From Rhodospirillaceae bacterium (GTDB lineage Bacteria > Pseudomonadota > Alphaproteobacteria > Reyranellales > Reyranellaceae), in the NCBI GenBank assembly GCA_009772935.1, contig WOUR01000024.1, positions 1 through 64,000 of the forward strand: a stretch of 64,000 bases of DNA, written 5' to 3'. Positions 1 to 9,395 of this stretch are shown piece after piece. The notes beneath the pieces are model-generated. The model searched no databases, was not told the DNA's origin, and was given only the letters and a program-made list of their open reading frames with translations. Both the position numbers and the translations under genes were made by a program. Every line of letters starts with the position of its first letter. The stretch's first letter is position 1.

Positions 1-433
1 GATCTCTCGATCCTGACCGCCTCCTCTCTGAGGCCGTCTCGGCGCCGCCGTCGTCGTCGGGAGCCGGGCTTATATGGGTACCCCCAAAGACCGTCAACGA
101 GGAAATTCAAAAAAAACGCAGCCTCTCTCGATGACGGCGTCTTTGTGTTCGTTGCGGGGACTCGCACCGACCAAGCCCCCGGCAGAGTCACGAACATGTG
201 GCGTCACACCCCCTGACGACTCCAGTGGTTGAAGCACCCGCCGATCGTCCATTCGCCGTGCGCCTTTGCGACCACGCGACGGCAACCGCTCGATCCGCGC
301 CCACTCCTCGTCGGCAAGCCACTGCAGCCGCTTGCCCGTATCAAGGCTCCCGTCCGAAGCCTCGATTCATCAACCACGATCCGACGCTGGATCGTACCGA
401 CCACGGCCCCTCACGCACGATCGCAGCGCCCGA
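1..433. other. left-edge region without an intact gene
   Basis: No complete coding region is convincing in this stretch. The only recognisable content is a short transposase-like fragment on the minus strand, listed separately at about 232-330. There is an A-rich patch near 105-118. Positions 331-433 lie beyond the stop codon of the cyclase-family gene and show no clear hairpin terminator. Confidence 0.5.
232..330 (-). pseudogene. IS5-family transposase N-terminal fragment (relic)
   Basis: On the minus strand the frame reads LADEEWARIERL followed by RGRKGARRMDDRRVL. This strongly resembles the N-terminal DUF4096 region of IS5-group transposases, which begins with a similar acidic/aromatic block and an RGRKG-R-DDRR block. 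One residue of the usual double leucine is missing. Downstream the frame no longer resembles a transposase, and no terminal repeats or catalytic DDE region are present. I read it as a decayed remnant of an insertion sequence whose remainder is lost. The match comes from memory of the family and has not been checked by a search. Confidence 0.6.
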
Positions 434-1516
434 TCACGTCACTGCGATGGGACCGCCATTCGAGCCCGTCGCCCCCCTGATGGGAGCCGGCGAGAAGATG
501 TAGGCGAACTGGTACTTGCGGTCGGCGATGAGCCCCGTGAAGTCCAGGTTCTCGTGGTTGAAGATGCCGTTCTTGGTGATCAGCTCGGCATGGACCGGAA
601 AGGCCAGGTCCTTGTTGGGATTCGGCACCACCTCGGTCCCCCAGGTGTCGGCGCCGGTGAGCGCGATGCCCTTGTCGATGAACCACTTGGCGGCTTCCAG
701 CCCGATGCCTGGCTCGCCCCCGTTGAACTTGTCGTTGTTCTTCATCCAGAGCTTGCCCCAACCGGTGTTGAAGAACACGGCGTCGCCTTCCTTGATGTCG
801 GCTTCCTGCATGTTCTGTTTCTGCAGCGCCGCCTTGAGGTCGGCGATGGTGATCTCCTGCCCGGCTTCCATCATGGCGCCCTTTACGGCCTCGACGTCGA
901 ACAGGTGTCCGCGCGTGAAGAACGGCTTCACCTGCTCGATACCGAGCTTCTTCATGCCATAGGCGCTGTTCATTTCCTGGTCGGTGACGCCGTTGTAATA
1001 ACGCATCTCGGTCTTGTCGCCGTCCTTGCCCATCTGGATGCCGATATGGGCCAGCCCGTCGAATTGCGTTCCCGTCTGGCCGATCTCCGTCGACAGATAC
1101 TCGTCGTTGTAGATCAGCTTGTTGGTGCCGAACGGTCCGCCGGTCGGGCTGCCGGGAATGCGCAAGGTGAAGGCGCGCTCGCCGAACTTGGGCATGGCCG
1201 ATTCATAGATGCGGCCGATGCGATAGACCTTGCCGTCCTTGATCAGCTTCACCGTGTCGAGGACCTTCGTCGGCGTCATGTAATTCGAGGCGCCGGCCTG
1301 ATCGTCCTTGCCCCACTTGGGATGCGGCCACCAGGGCTTGTCGGTCAGCGCGGGTGCCTGCGCGACCTGCTGTGCGTGCACGACGCCCGCCGCCAGCGTG
1401 CCCGCGGCGACGGCGCCGCCGATGAGGCCGGCCGTCAGGAACGAACGGCGATCCTCGTCGATCCCCTGCTGTGGCTGCTTGAGATGTTCCTTGTCCTGAA
1501 GATACCTCGAGTCCAT
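434..1516 (-). CDS. exported cyclase-family (PF04199-like) metal hydrolase
   Basis: A 360-residue protein. It has a twin-arginine-type leader (DRRSFLTAG near residue 22, then a hydrophobic stretch ending VVHA), so Tat export to the periplasm is likely. The body resembles the putative cyclase / kynurenine-formamidase-like superfamily: the segment GTQFDGLAHIG corresponds to the metal-binding HxGTHxDxxxH signature, with Gln where the first His is usual. ITGADTWGTEV and FPVHAELITKNGI also fit the family. The start is supported by AGGAGG seven bases upstream. It is divergent from the CobW gene. Substrate unknown; metal-dependent amide or ester hydrolysis is the family expectation, not shown here. 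Confidence 0.75.
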   Translation of the reverse strand: MDSRYLQDKEHLKQPQQGIDEDRRSFLTAGLIGGAVAAGTLAAGVVHAQQVAQAPALTDKPWWPHPKWGKDDQAGASNYMTPTKVLDTVKLIKDGKVYRIGRIYESAMPKFGERAFTLRIPGSPTGGPFGTNKLIYNDEYLSTEIGQTGTQFDGLAHIGIQMGKDGDKTEMRYYNGVTDQEMNSAYGMKKLGIEQVKPFFTRGHLFDVEAVKGAMMEAGQEITIADLKAALQKQNMQEADIKEGDAVFFNTGWGKLWMKNNDKFNGGEPGIGLEAAKWFIDKGIALTGADTWGTEVVPNPNKDLAFPVHAELITKNGIFNHENLDFTGLIADRKYQFAYIFSPAPIRGATGSNGGPIAVT

Positions 1517-1602
1517 GGCCGCTCCTCCTTTTCCTTGTTGATCTCGAAAGCGTCATACCCTCAGGTTGCACCGTCAAGCGGAAGCGTCATCGTTACTTTG
1601 TT

Positions 1603-1616
1603 ACATATGCGTATGT
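1603..1616. promoter_or_regulatory. candidate operator, inverted repeat ACATA-N4-TATGT
   Basis: A dyad with perfect 5-base arms and a 4-base centre lies 14 bases before the CobW start, in the 114-base gap between divergent genes. Its position next to the ribosome-binding GAGGG (1617-1621) would suit a repressor of the CobW gene. CobW-family genes are often under the zinc regulator Zur, but the sequence is not a close match to the Zur consensus I know, so the regulator is unassigned. Confidence 0.35.
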
Positions 1617-1630
1617 GAGGGTGTCACGCG

Positions 1631-2673
<1,043 letters not shown>

Positions 2674-2677
<4 letters not shown>

Positions 2678-3300
2678 GCGGCGTCCTCCTTGGGCAGGAC
2701 GTCTTCGTATTTCTTGAAGCCGGGCAACTTCTCGACCCGGGCCATCCACGCCTTCACGTTCGCGTAGGGAGCGAGATCGATGGCGGCCTCTTCGGCATAG
2801 GCCACGTCGCCATAGACCGCGACATCGGCGATGGTCGCCTCGCTGCCAACCAGGAAGTCCGATTTGGCCAGAGCGGCGTCGAGCACCTTGAGCGCATCGC
2901 CCGCCTGGTTGAGATACATCTGGTGGACGTTGTCGTCGGCCTTCATGAAACCACGCTTGATGGCGCGTGGGCGATAGATGTTCGAGGCCAGCCGATCGAA
3001 CTCCCAGAACAGCCACTCACGCACCCGCGCCTTTTCCTCGGCCGTCGTGCCGCCCATCTTGCCGAACTTGTCGGCGAGGTAGAGCAGGATCGAGCCGGAC
3101 TGACAGAGCTTGAGATCGCCGTCGACCAGCGCCGGCACCTGGCCGAAGCGGTTGATGGCGAGATAGTCCGGCTGCTTGTGCGCGCCGGCCCGGAGGTCGA
3201 CATGCTTGTAGGCGAAGGGCTGGCCCATCAGCGAGAGCGCGAGCCCTGCCTTGTAGGTCGGGCCGCTCAGCCAAATGCCATAAAGCGTGATCTTGGACAT
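2674..3300 (-). CDS. glutathione S-transferase family protein
   Basis: A 208-residue two-domain GST. The N-terminal thioredoxin-like half opens with SKITLYGIWLSGPTYK and contains the glutathione-binding cis-proline and Glu/Ser region (GQVPALVDGDLKLCQSGSIL). The C-terminal half is helical (ATIADVAVYGDVAYAE is the conserved N-capping region). The start at 3300 was chosen because GGGAG lies just upstream and the fold begins immediately; longer in-frame extensions look non-coding. The usual catalytic Ser/Cys near residue 11 appears as Ser/Gly, so the exact class is uncertain. Convergent with CobW (stop codons overlap). Substrate unknown; detoxifying conjugation or thiol-disulfide exchange is the family role. 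Confidence 0.88.
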
Positions 3301-3373
3301 CGATATCTCCCATGAATTCAGGCGTCCCAGCATCGCACTTGAGCGAGGCCGGGGTAAGCCTGTATGAGCGGGC

Positions 3374-4126
3374 ATGAAGATTTCAGCACGCGATATCGAT
3401 CACCTTTCCTTGACCGCGTCGGACCCTGCGGATACCGCCGCCCGGCTCGGCCAGATCGGCTTCAACCTGACGCCCGACGGCGTCGAGCCGCGCTGCATCT
3501 GCTTCCAGCCTGACCGCGACGACGTGCCGAACTACATCGAGCTGCTGCAGGGTCATCCAGCGCTGATTTCACTCGCCCTGAATGTCGCCGAACTCGAGGG
3601 CGAGGAGCGCACGCACGCCTGGGAAACCGAGGACGGTTTCGAGGTTGATGCCGGCGTCGTGGTCGGCGAGAGCGCCGGGCCCCTTCCCTGGTTCCCGGTG
3701 AAGCACGAGACGCCCGACGCCTTCATGGAGCCGGAATGGATCGTCCATCCCAACGGCGCCCTGGGCATGATGGCCATCCATGCGATTGCCGAAAAGCCCA
3801 AGGACACGGCCAAGGCACTTAAGGCGGCCTGGGGCGCCAGCGTCGAGGAGATTTTCGACGGCTGCACCATGGTGAAGGCCGGCTCCGTCGAACTGCTGAT
3901 CTGGTCGCCGCTCGCTTTTCAGCTCGAGTACAAGGCGCTCGAGATGATGCCGCCGAGCGAGCTGCCGGCCGTCGTCGGCGCCGCCATCGCCATCGAGCGG
4001 GCGCGCCCGCTACAGGGGCTGCTCAGCGCCAACAACGTGCCCTTTGCCCTGGCAGAAGGTGATCGCGTCCTGGTCGCGCCCGAGCAGACCGGCGGCCTGA
4101 TGATCGAGTTCATTCCGCAGAACTGA
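3374..4126 (+). CDS. VOC-superfamily (glyoxalase-like) protein
   Basis: A 250-residue protein opening with ISARDIDHLSLTASDP, the first beta strand and metal-ligand His position of a vicinal-oxygen-chelate domain. It repeats the beta-alpha-beta-beta-beta pattern, with a second module beginning near ALGMMAIHAIAEKP. This resembles glyoxalase-like domain proteins of unknown substrate. There are no signal or membrane segments, so it is cytoplasmic. It is divergent from the GST gene (about 70 bases between starts) and convergent with the lactonase-like gene. Reaction unassigned; the family includes lyases, dioxygenases and isomerases. Confidence 0.7.
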   Translation: MKISARDIDHLSLTASDPADTAARLGQIGFNLTPDGVEPRCICFQPDRDDVPNYIELLQGHPALISLALNVAELEGEERTHAWETEDGFEVDAGVVVGESAGPLPWFPVKHETPDAFMEPEWIVHPNGALGMMAIHAIAEKPKDTAKALKAAWGASVEEIFDGCTMVKAGSVELLIWSPLAFQLEYKALEMMPPSELPAVVGAAIAIERARPLQGLLSANNVPFALAEGDRVLVAPEQTGGLMIEFIPQN

Positions 4127-4137
4127 CGCGGATTCTC

Positions 4138-4905
4138 TTAGAACGCCGGCACCGGCGCCTGAGGCACGTTCTTCCAGAAATCCGGATCGTGCCCGAAGAA
4201 GAGGCGTGCGCCGCCTCTCTCCAGAGCCTCGAGTCGGTCGAGCGAGGCCAGCATCTGCTCGCGGTCATAGACGAAGCGCGGCAGGCGGCGTTCGCGCAGG
4301 GTTCGGCAGAAGTAGCAGGCGTCGCCGGTGATCACGATCTCACCCGCCTCGGTCCGCACCTTCAGCGACTGATGGCCGGGCGTATGGCCGTAGGTCGGGA
4401 TGCAGACCACGGAGCCATCGCCGAACAGGTCGTGCTCGCCCTCGACCTGCTTCACTGGATGCCCATGATCGAAGTCGGCGCGGAAGAAGCCGATCCTCCC
4501 GGCCATCTCGGGATCCTGCGCCGCCTGCCATTCGCGCTTCTGCACGACCATCGTGGCGTTGGGCACCAGCTCGTTGCCACCGGCATGGTCGAAATGCAGA
4601 TGCGAGTTCACGATGAAGTCGACCTTGCCGGGATCCCGGTCGATCGATTCGAGGCGTGATTTCACGTCGTCTTCGGGCCCGTACTGTTCAAAGCCAAAGA
4701 TCCGCGCCACACCCGCGCCCATGCGGCCGGCCGCATCGGTGCGGCACTGTGGGTGCATGCCGGTGTCGAACACCGCCCGACCCTTGGGGTGTTCGATCAG
4801 GTAGGATGGAATCGGCAGCGTGACCTGACCGTCCTCGCCCTCGATCATGTCCTTGAGGCGGCCGACCAGGCGGCCGCAGGTCATGGCGTAGAGCTTGACG
4901 GTCAT
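4138..4905 (-). CDS. metallo-beta-lactamase hydrolase, AHL-lactonase (AttM/AiiA-like) type
   Basis: A 255-residue protein with the zinc motif SHLHFDHAGGN (H102, H104, D106, H107), the later ligands TYGHTPGHQS and GDACYF, and the opening KLYAMTCGRL...PIPSYLIEHPKG...DTGMHPQ. This layout is characteristic of N-acyl-homoserine-lactonase family enzymes, which open quorum-signal lactone rings; other lactones are possible. The C-terminal FFGHDPDFW supplies the final His. It starts two bases after the gatB stop codon, so it is probably cotranscribed as the last gene behind gatB. Function as quorum quenching is inference. Confidence 0.8.
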   Translation of the reverse strand: MTVKLYAMTCGRLVGRLKDMIEGEDGQVTLPIPSYLIEHPKGRAVFDTGMHPQCRTDAAGRMGAGVARIFGFEQYGPEDDVKSRLESIDRDPGKVDFIVNSHLHFDHAGGNELVPNATMVVQKREWQAAQDPEMAGRIGFFRADFDHGHPVKQVEGEHDLFGDGSVVCIPTYGHTPGHQSLKVRTEAGEIVITGDACYFCRTLRERRLPRFVYDREQMLASLDRLEALERGGARLFFGHDPDFWKNVPQAPVPAF

Positions 4906-4907
4906 CG

Positions 4908-6356
4908 TCAGGCGTCGAGCGCTTTCTTGAGCAGCTCGTTCACGACCTTGGGGTTGGCCTTGCCGCCGGTCGACTTCATGACCTGGCCGACGAACCAGCC
5001 GAACAGCGTCGGCTTGGCCTTGTAGGCGGCGACCTGGTCGGGGTTGGCGTCGATCACCGCCTTGATGGCGGCCTCGATCGCGCCGGTGTCCGTCACCTGC
5101 TTCAGGCCGCGTTCCTCGACCAGGACGGCCGGGTCCTTGCCCGTCTCCTCCATGGCGACGAACAGGTCCTTCGCGATGCGGCCGGAGATGGTGCCGTCGG
5201 CCTGCAGGTCGAGCAGTTTCCCAAGGTTGGCTGCGCTGATCGGCGAGGTCTCGAAGGTCGCGCCGCGCCGATTCAGCATAGCGAAGAAGTCGCCGGTCAC
5301 CAGGTTGGCTGCCTGCTTGGGGTCGCGGCCCCGGGCGACCGCCTCGAAGAATTCGGCCGTGGCCTTCTCGGCCGTCAGCACGCCCGCGTCGTAGGGCGAG
5401 AGGCCGAAGTCCTTGATGTAGCGGTTCTTCCGCGCGTCGGGCAGCTCCGGCAACGTCGCGCGGATCTGGTCGACATAGTCCTGCGTGAAGATCAGCGGCA
5501 GAAGGTCGGGATCGGGGAAGTAGCGATAGTCGTGCGCATCTTCCTTCGAGCGCAGCGAGCGCGTCTCGCCGCGGCCCGGATCGAACAGGCGCGTCTCCTG
5601 GGTGATCTTGCCGCCGCCCTCGATGATCTCAACCTGACGGCGCGCCTCGTACTCGATGGCCTGCTTCACGAAGCGAATCGAGTTCACGTTCTTGATCTCG
5701 CAGCGCGTGCCGAGTTCGTCGCCGGGCTTGCGCACCGAGACGTTCACATCGCAGCGCATGGAGCCTTCGTCCATGTTGCCGTCGCAAGTGCCGAGGTAGC
5801 GCACGATCGAGCGCAGCTTGGTGAGATAGGCGGCCGCCTCGTCGGCAGAGCGCATGTCGGGCTTGCTGACGATCTCCATCAGCGCCACGCCCGACCTATT
5901 CAGGTCGACATAGGTCTGGCTCGGATGCTGGTCGTGCAGGCTCTTGCCCGCGTCCTGCTCGAGATGCAGCCGCTCGATGCCGATGGTGCGCGTCCGGCCG
6001 TCCGGAAGGTCGATCTCGACCGCCCCCTCGCCCACGATCGGATCCTTGAACTGCGAGATCTGGTAGCCCTGCGGCAGGTCGGCGTAGAAGTAGTTCTTTC
6101 GGTCGAACACCGAGCGCAGGTTGATCTTGGCATTCAGGCCGAGGCCGGTCCGGACCGCCTGCTCCACACAGCGCTCGTTGATCACGGGCAGCATGCCGGG
6201 CATGGCGGCGTCGATGAGCGACACCTGCGTGTTGGGATCGGCGCCGAACGCCGTCGGCGCGCCGGAGAACAGCTTGGCTTCGGAGATCACCTGGGCATGG
6301 ACTTCCAGCCCAAGCACGATCTCCCACTCGCCGGTTTCACCTTTGATGAGCGACAT
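4908..6356 (-). CDS. gatB: Asp/Glu-tRNA amidotransferase subunit B
   Basis: A 482-residue protein with the family opening ([22 protein letters not shown]) and the AspB core motifs [26 protein letters not shown] and [13 protein letters not shown]. The C-terminal YqeY-like tail domain ends [20 protein letters not shown]. GatB binds the tRNA and phosphorylates the mischarged Glu or Asp, while GatA supplies ammonia. The start at 6356 is where family similarity begins; the 53 codons upstream look non-coding. gatC and gatA lie about 4 kb away on the same strand, separated by unrelated genes, which is unusual for a trimeric complex normally encoded together. The lactonase-like gene follows two bases downstream. 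Confidence 0.97.
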   Translation of the reverse strand: MSLIKGETGEWEIVLGLEVHAQVISEAKLFSGAPTAFGADPNTQVSLIDAAMPGMLPVINERCVEQAVRTGLGLNAKINLRSVFDRKNYFYADLPQGYQISQFKDPIVGEGAVEIDLPDGRTRTIGIERLHLEQDAGKSLHDQHPSQTYVDLNRSGVALMEIVSKPDMRSADEAAAYLTKLRSIVRYLGTCDGNMDEGSMRCDVNVSVRKPGDELGTRCEIKNVNSIRFVKQAIEYEARRQVEIIEGGGKITQETRLFDPGRGETRSLRSKEDAHDYRYFPDPDLLPLIFTQDYVDQIRATLPELPDARKNRYIKDFGLSPYDAGVLTAEKATAEFFEAVARGRDPKQAANLVTGDFFAMLNRRGATFETSPISAANLGKLLDLQADGTISGRIAKDLFVAMEETGKDPAVLVEERGLKQVTDTGAIEAAIKAVIDANPDQVAAYKAKPTLFGWFVGQVMKSTGGKANPKVVNELLKKALDA

Positions 6357-6539
6357 GAAGGCTAGATAGCCAATGGCGACCCGATTGGCAAAAAGATCGA
6401 TCCGCGGAGGGCCACTGCGCCACATTTTCGGCACAAGATCGCACTTCCCGATGCCGAAGAGGCTGAAGTAAAAGCTCTGGCAAGGAGCGGTTGCCGTCGG
6501 CATCGCCCAGAACAAGACGTATCCGCAGGGAGGCTTTCA

Positions 6540-7523
6540 ATGACGACGTTAAATCGCCGTACGCTACTCGTCGGCGCCGCCGCCGCCACGCTGGGGGCGC
6601 CGGCCCTCGTTCGCGCCCAGGCCCCGGCCGACTGGCCCAAGGGGGCCCTCAGGATCATCGTGCCCTTCCCGCCCGGCGGTTCGACCGACCCGGTGGCGCG
6701 CATCATCCAGGCCAAGATGATCGAGAATACCGGCTGGAACATCCTGGTCGACAACAAGCCGGGCGGCACCGGCGCGGTCGGCTCGGCGATCGCGGCCAAG
6801 GCGCCGCCGGACGGCCAGACCTGGATGCTGACCTTCGACAGCCACATCCTCAATCCCGCCTTTGCGTCGGGCCTGCCCTACAAGGATTCTGACCTGTTCA
6901 ACGTCATGCTGATCGGGCGCACGCCGCAGGCGATCTGCGCGCACCCCGACCGGCCCTACAAGACGTTCGCCGAGGTGATCGCCGACGCCAAGGCGCGACC
7001 GGGCAAGGTCAATGTGGGCGTGCTCGGCGCCAGCCAGGCGCTGGTGCTGATGACCCTCATCAAGAAAGAGAACGGCGTCGACCTCAACCTGATTCCCTAC
7101 AAGGGCGGCGGGCCGATGAACCAGGACATCCTGGCCGGGGTCACCGATGTCGCCATCGGCAGCCTGACCTCCTTCAGTCCGCATATCCGCGCCAACAAAG
7201 TGCGTGCGCTGGCCGTCACCGGCGAGAAGCGCACGCCGGCGCTGCCCGACACGCCCACCCTCATCGAGCAGGGCGTTAAGGCTTTCCCCTCCTACTCCTG
7301 GTGGGGCGTCTACGCGCCGACCGGCACGCCGCGCCCGATCGTCGATCGCATGCACGCCGAGATCAAGAAGGCGGTGCTGGCCCCCGATGTGACGAAGAAG
7401 TTCGTCGACCAGTTCAACATGGAGATCCTGACGACCTCGCCCGAGGAGTTCGCCGCCTACCAGAAGAGCGAACAGGAGCGCTGGTTCAAGGTCATCAAGG
7501 ATAACGACATCAAGGGCGACTAG
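6540..7523 (+). CDS. Bug-family (TctC-like) periplasmic solute receptor
   Basis: A 327-residue extracytoplasmic receptor. The leader NRRTLLVGAAAATLGAPALVRAQ resembles a Tat/Sec signal. The mature part has the family signatures IIVPFPPGGSTDPVARIIQ and NKPGGTGAVGSAIAAKAPPDGQTW, and a typical C-terminus (PEEFAAYQKSEQERWFKVIK). Bug proteins bind carboxylates for tripartite tricarboxylate (TctAB) transporters or act as orphan sensors. No TctA or TctB gene occurs in the window, so this is an orphan receptor here. GGGAGG precedes the start. It sits between gatB and the D-aminoacylase gene, in the opposite orientation to both. Confidence 0.92.
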   Translation: MTTLNRRTLLVGAAAATLGAPALVRAQAPADWPKGALRIIVPFPPGGSTDPVARIIQAKMIENTGWNILVDNKPGGTGAVGSAIAAKAPPDGQTWMLTFDSHILNPAFASGLPYKDSDLFNVMLIGRTPQAICAHPDRPYKTFAEVIADAKARPGKVNVGVLGASQALVLMTLIKKENGVDLNLIPYKGGGPMNQDILAGVTDVAIGSLTSFSPHIRANKVRALAVTGEKRTPALPDTPTLIEQGVKAFPSYSWWGVYAPTGTPRPIVDRMHAEIKKAVLAPDVTKKFVDQFNMEILTTSPEEFAAYQKSEQERWFKVIKDNDIKGD

Positions 7524-7535
7524 TCGCCCTTGATG
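7508..7535. terminator. perfect 28-base palindrome at convergent gene ends
   Basis: Arms CATCAAGGGCGA (7508-7519) and TCGCCCTTGATG (7524-7535) flank CTAG, giving a 12-bp hairpin with a 4-base loop or a fully self-complementary 28-mer. It includes the last codons and stop of the Bug receptor and sits between two convergent genes. No U-run follows, so it may be a bidirectional RNA 3'-end or transcription-stop hairpin rather than a classical intrinsic terminator. Confidence 0.6.
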
Positions 7536-7554
7536 CCGATTGCGCGCGGGTCGC

Positions 7555-9273
7555 TCAGCCGGCCTGCGCGCCGCGCACCAGGCGGCCGGGCAGCGCACCG
7601 GTCGCCTCGCCGTCGCGATACGTCACCTGCCCCGACACTATGGTCGCGCGATAGCCGGTCGCGCGCTGGAGCAGGCGCTTGCCGCCGGCCGGCAGGTCCC
7701 ACTTCATCACCGGCGCTTCGACCCTGAGCTTGTCGAAGTCGATGACGTTGAGGTCGGCCTTCTTGCCGACCGCCACGACGCCGCGGTCGTTGAGCCCCAC
7801 TGCCTTGGCACTGTCCAGCGTCTGACGCTTCACCAGCCAGCTCACGTCGAGCCTGCCGGAGGCGCGATCGCGCCCCCAATGGGACAGGAGGTAGGTCGGG
7901 AACGATCCGTCGGAGATCAGGCCGACATGTGCGCCGCCGTCGCCGAGGCCGATCAGCGTGTGCGGGCTCTGCATCATCTCGCTGCAGCAGTCGAGATTGT
8001 AGGCAGCGTAGTTGGCAAATGGCGCGAAGATGAAGTTCTTGCCATCGCCCTCGACCAGATAGTCGTAGATCAGTTCGCGCGGATCGCGGCCCTCGCGCGC
8101 GGCGCGGGCACCGAACGAGCTCTCCTGCGGCGGCTCGTAGTCGGGCGGATCGCCCAGCGGGAACATCCGGTCGAAGTCGGTCAGCCGCGCCGCCATTTCC
8201 GATCGCAGCGGCTCGTTGCTTTCCTTCAGGATGCGGGCGCGGAAGACCGGGTCGCGCATGAGGGCCAGCCGCTCCTCGACCGACTTGTGCTGGATTTCCT
8301 TGTAGGCGGCGCACATCGAGAACGGGATGCGGCTCGCCTGCAGCCCCTGCAGCACGCCGATCGGCCGCGGCGCCACCTGTGCCTTGGCACTGTGACCCTT
8401 GGCGACGAGGCCCTCGACCAGACCGAGCAGGCGACGCCAGCCGTCGGGCCGCGAATGACGCTGCGCCAGCGACACCGAGAACGGACGGCCGGATGCCGTG
8501 AGCAACCGGTCGAGCATCTCGAACTCGGTCTCCGGATTGGGCGTGTTGAAGTCGGAGATGAATTCGATGACGCCGCGGCCCGCATCCTTCATGCCGAGCG
8601 CGATGCCGAGCAACTCCTCTTCCGAGGCGCGCAGCGACGGCGTCGGATCGCCCTTCACCGTACGGTGGTTCAGCGTGCGTGAGGTCGAGAAGCCCAGCGC
8701 GCCGTCGCGCATCGCCTGCGCCGTCAGCGCGCGCATCTGCGCCACTTCTTCCGTCGTCGCTTCCTCGAGGCGGGCCGCCCGCTCGCCCATTACGAAAACG
8801 CGCAGCGCGCCGTGCGGCAGCTGCGCGCCGAGATCCATGTCGCGCGGCTTGGCGTCGAGCGTATCCAGATACTGGCCGAAGGACTCCCAGGACCAGTTCA
8901 GGCCCTCGTCGAGCGCCGCGCCGGGGATGTCCTCGACGCCTTCCATCAACTCGATCAGGCGCTGACGGTCCTCGATCTTCACCGGCGCGAAGCCCACGCC
9001 GCAATTGCCCATCACCGCGGTGGTGACGCCGTGCCAGCTCGACGGCTGGAGGTACGAATCCCAGGTAGCCTGGCCGTCATAGTGGGTGTGGATGTCGACG
9101 AAGCCGGGCGTGACCAGCATGCCCTTGCCGTCGATCTCCTCGCCACCCTGCCCGCTCACCTTGCCGACGGCGGCGATCCTGCCATCCTTCACCGCCACAT
9201 CGGCCTCGCGCATCGCCGCGCCCGTGCCATCCGCCAGGTTGCCGCCGCGCACGACAAGATCGAACTCAGCCAT
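7555..9273 (-). CDS. N-acyl-D-amino-acid deacylase-type amidohydrolase
   Basis: A 572-residue amidohydrolase-superfamily enzyme. It has an N-terminal beta-sandwich strand (MAEFDLVVRGG), the metal pair DIHTHYDG (H62, H64), the D-aminoacylase-type cysteine in VMGNCGVGFAP (C91), EFISDFNTPN, and the C-terminal active-site Asp region IGLGDGGAHVGLISD. The family hydrolyses N-acyl-D-amino acids or related amides. GGGAGG lies upstream of the start. The pairing with two Bug receptors suggests uptake and breakdown of an amide or carboxylate, but that is inference from proximity only. Cytoplasmic; no signal peptide. Confidence 0.88.
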   Translation of the reverse strand: MAEFDLVVRGGNLADGTGAAMREADVAVKDGRIAAVGKVSGQGGEEIDGKGMLVTPGFVDIHTHYDGQATWDSYLQPSSWHGVTTAVMGNCGVGFAPVKIEDRQRLIELMEGVEDIPGAALDEGLNWSWESFGQYLDTLDAKPRDMDLGAQLPHGALRVFVMGERAARLEEATTEEVAQMRALTAQAMRDGALGFSTSRTLNHRTVKGDPTPSLRASEEELLGIALGMKDAGRGVIEFISDFNTPNPETEFEMLDRLLTASGRPFSVSLAQRHSRPDGWRRLLGLVEGLVAKGHSAKAQVAPRPIGVLQGLQASRIPFSMCAAYKEIQHKSVEERLALMRDPVFRARILKESNEPLRSEMAARLTDFDRMFPLGDPPDYEPPQESSFGARAAREGRDPRELIYDYLVEGDGKNFIFAPFANYAAYNLDCCSEMMQSPHTLIGLGDGGAHVGLISDGSFPTYLLSHWGRDRASGRLDVSWLVKRQTLDSAKAVGLNDRGVVAVGKKADLNVIDFDKLRVEAPVMKWDLPAGGKRLLQRATGYRATIVSGQVTYRDGEATGALPGRLVRGAQAG

Positions 9274-9395
9274 CTTGGTTCCTCCCGGGATTTCCCCGAG
9301 TGTAACGCAAGTGGTCGTCTACGAGAGATGAAACAGGGCTGGCTGCTCGCCCTGCGATCCGGTGGCGGCGCTGCTTCGTTCTGCGAACCGGCGCT

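Noticed and set aside
266..1618. Plus-strand frame of 450 codons across the cyclase-family gene
   Set aside because: Antisense to the exported cyclase-family gene, whose ribosome site, signal peptide and motifs are convincing.
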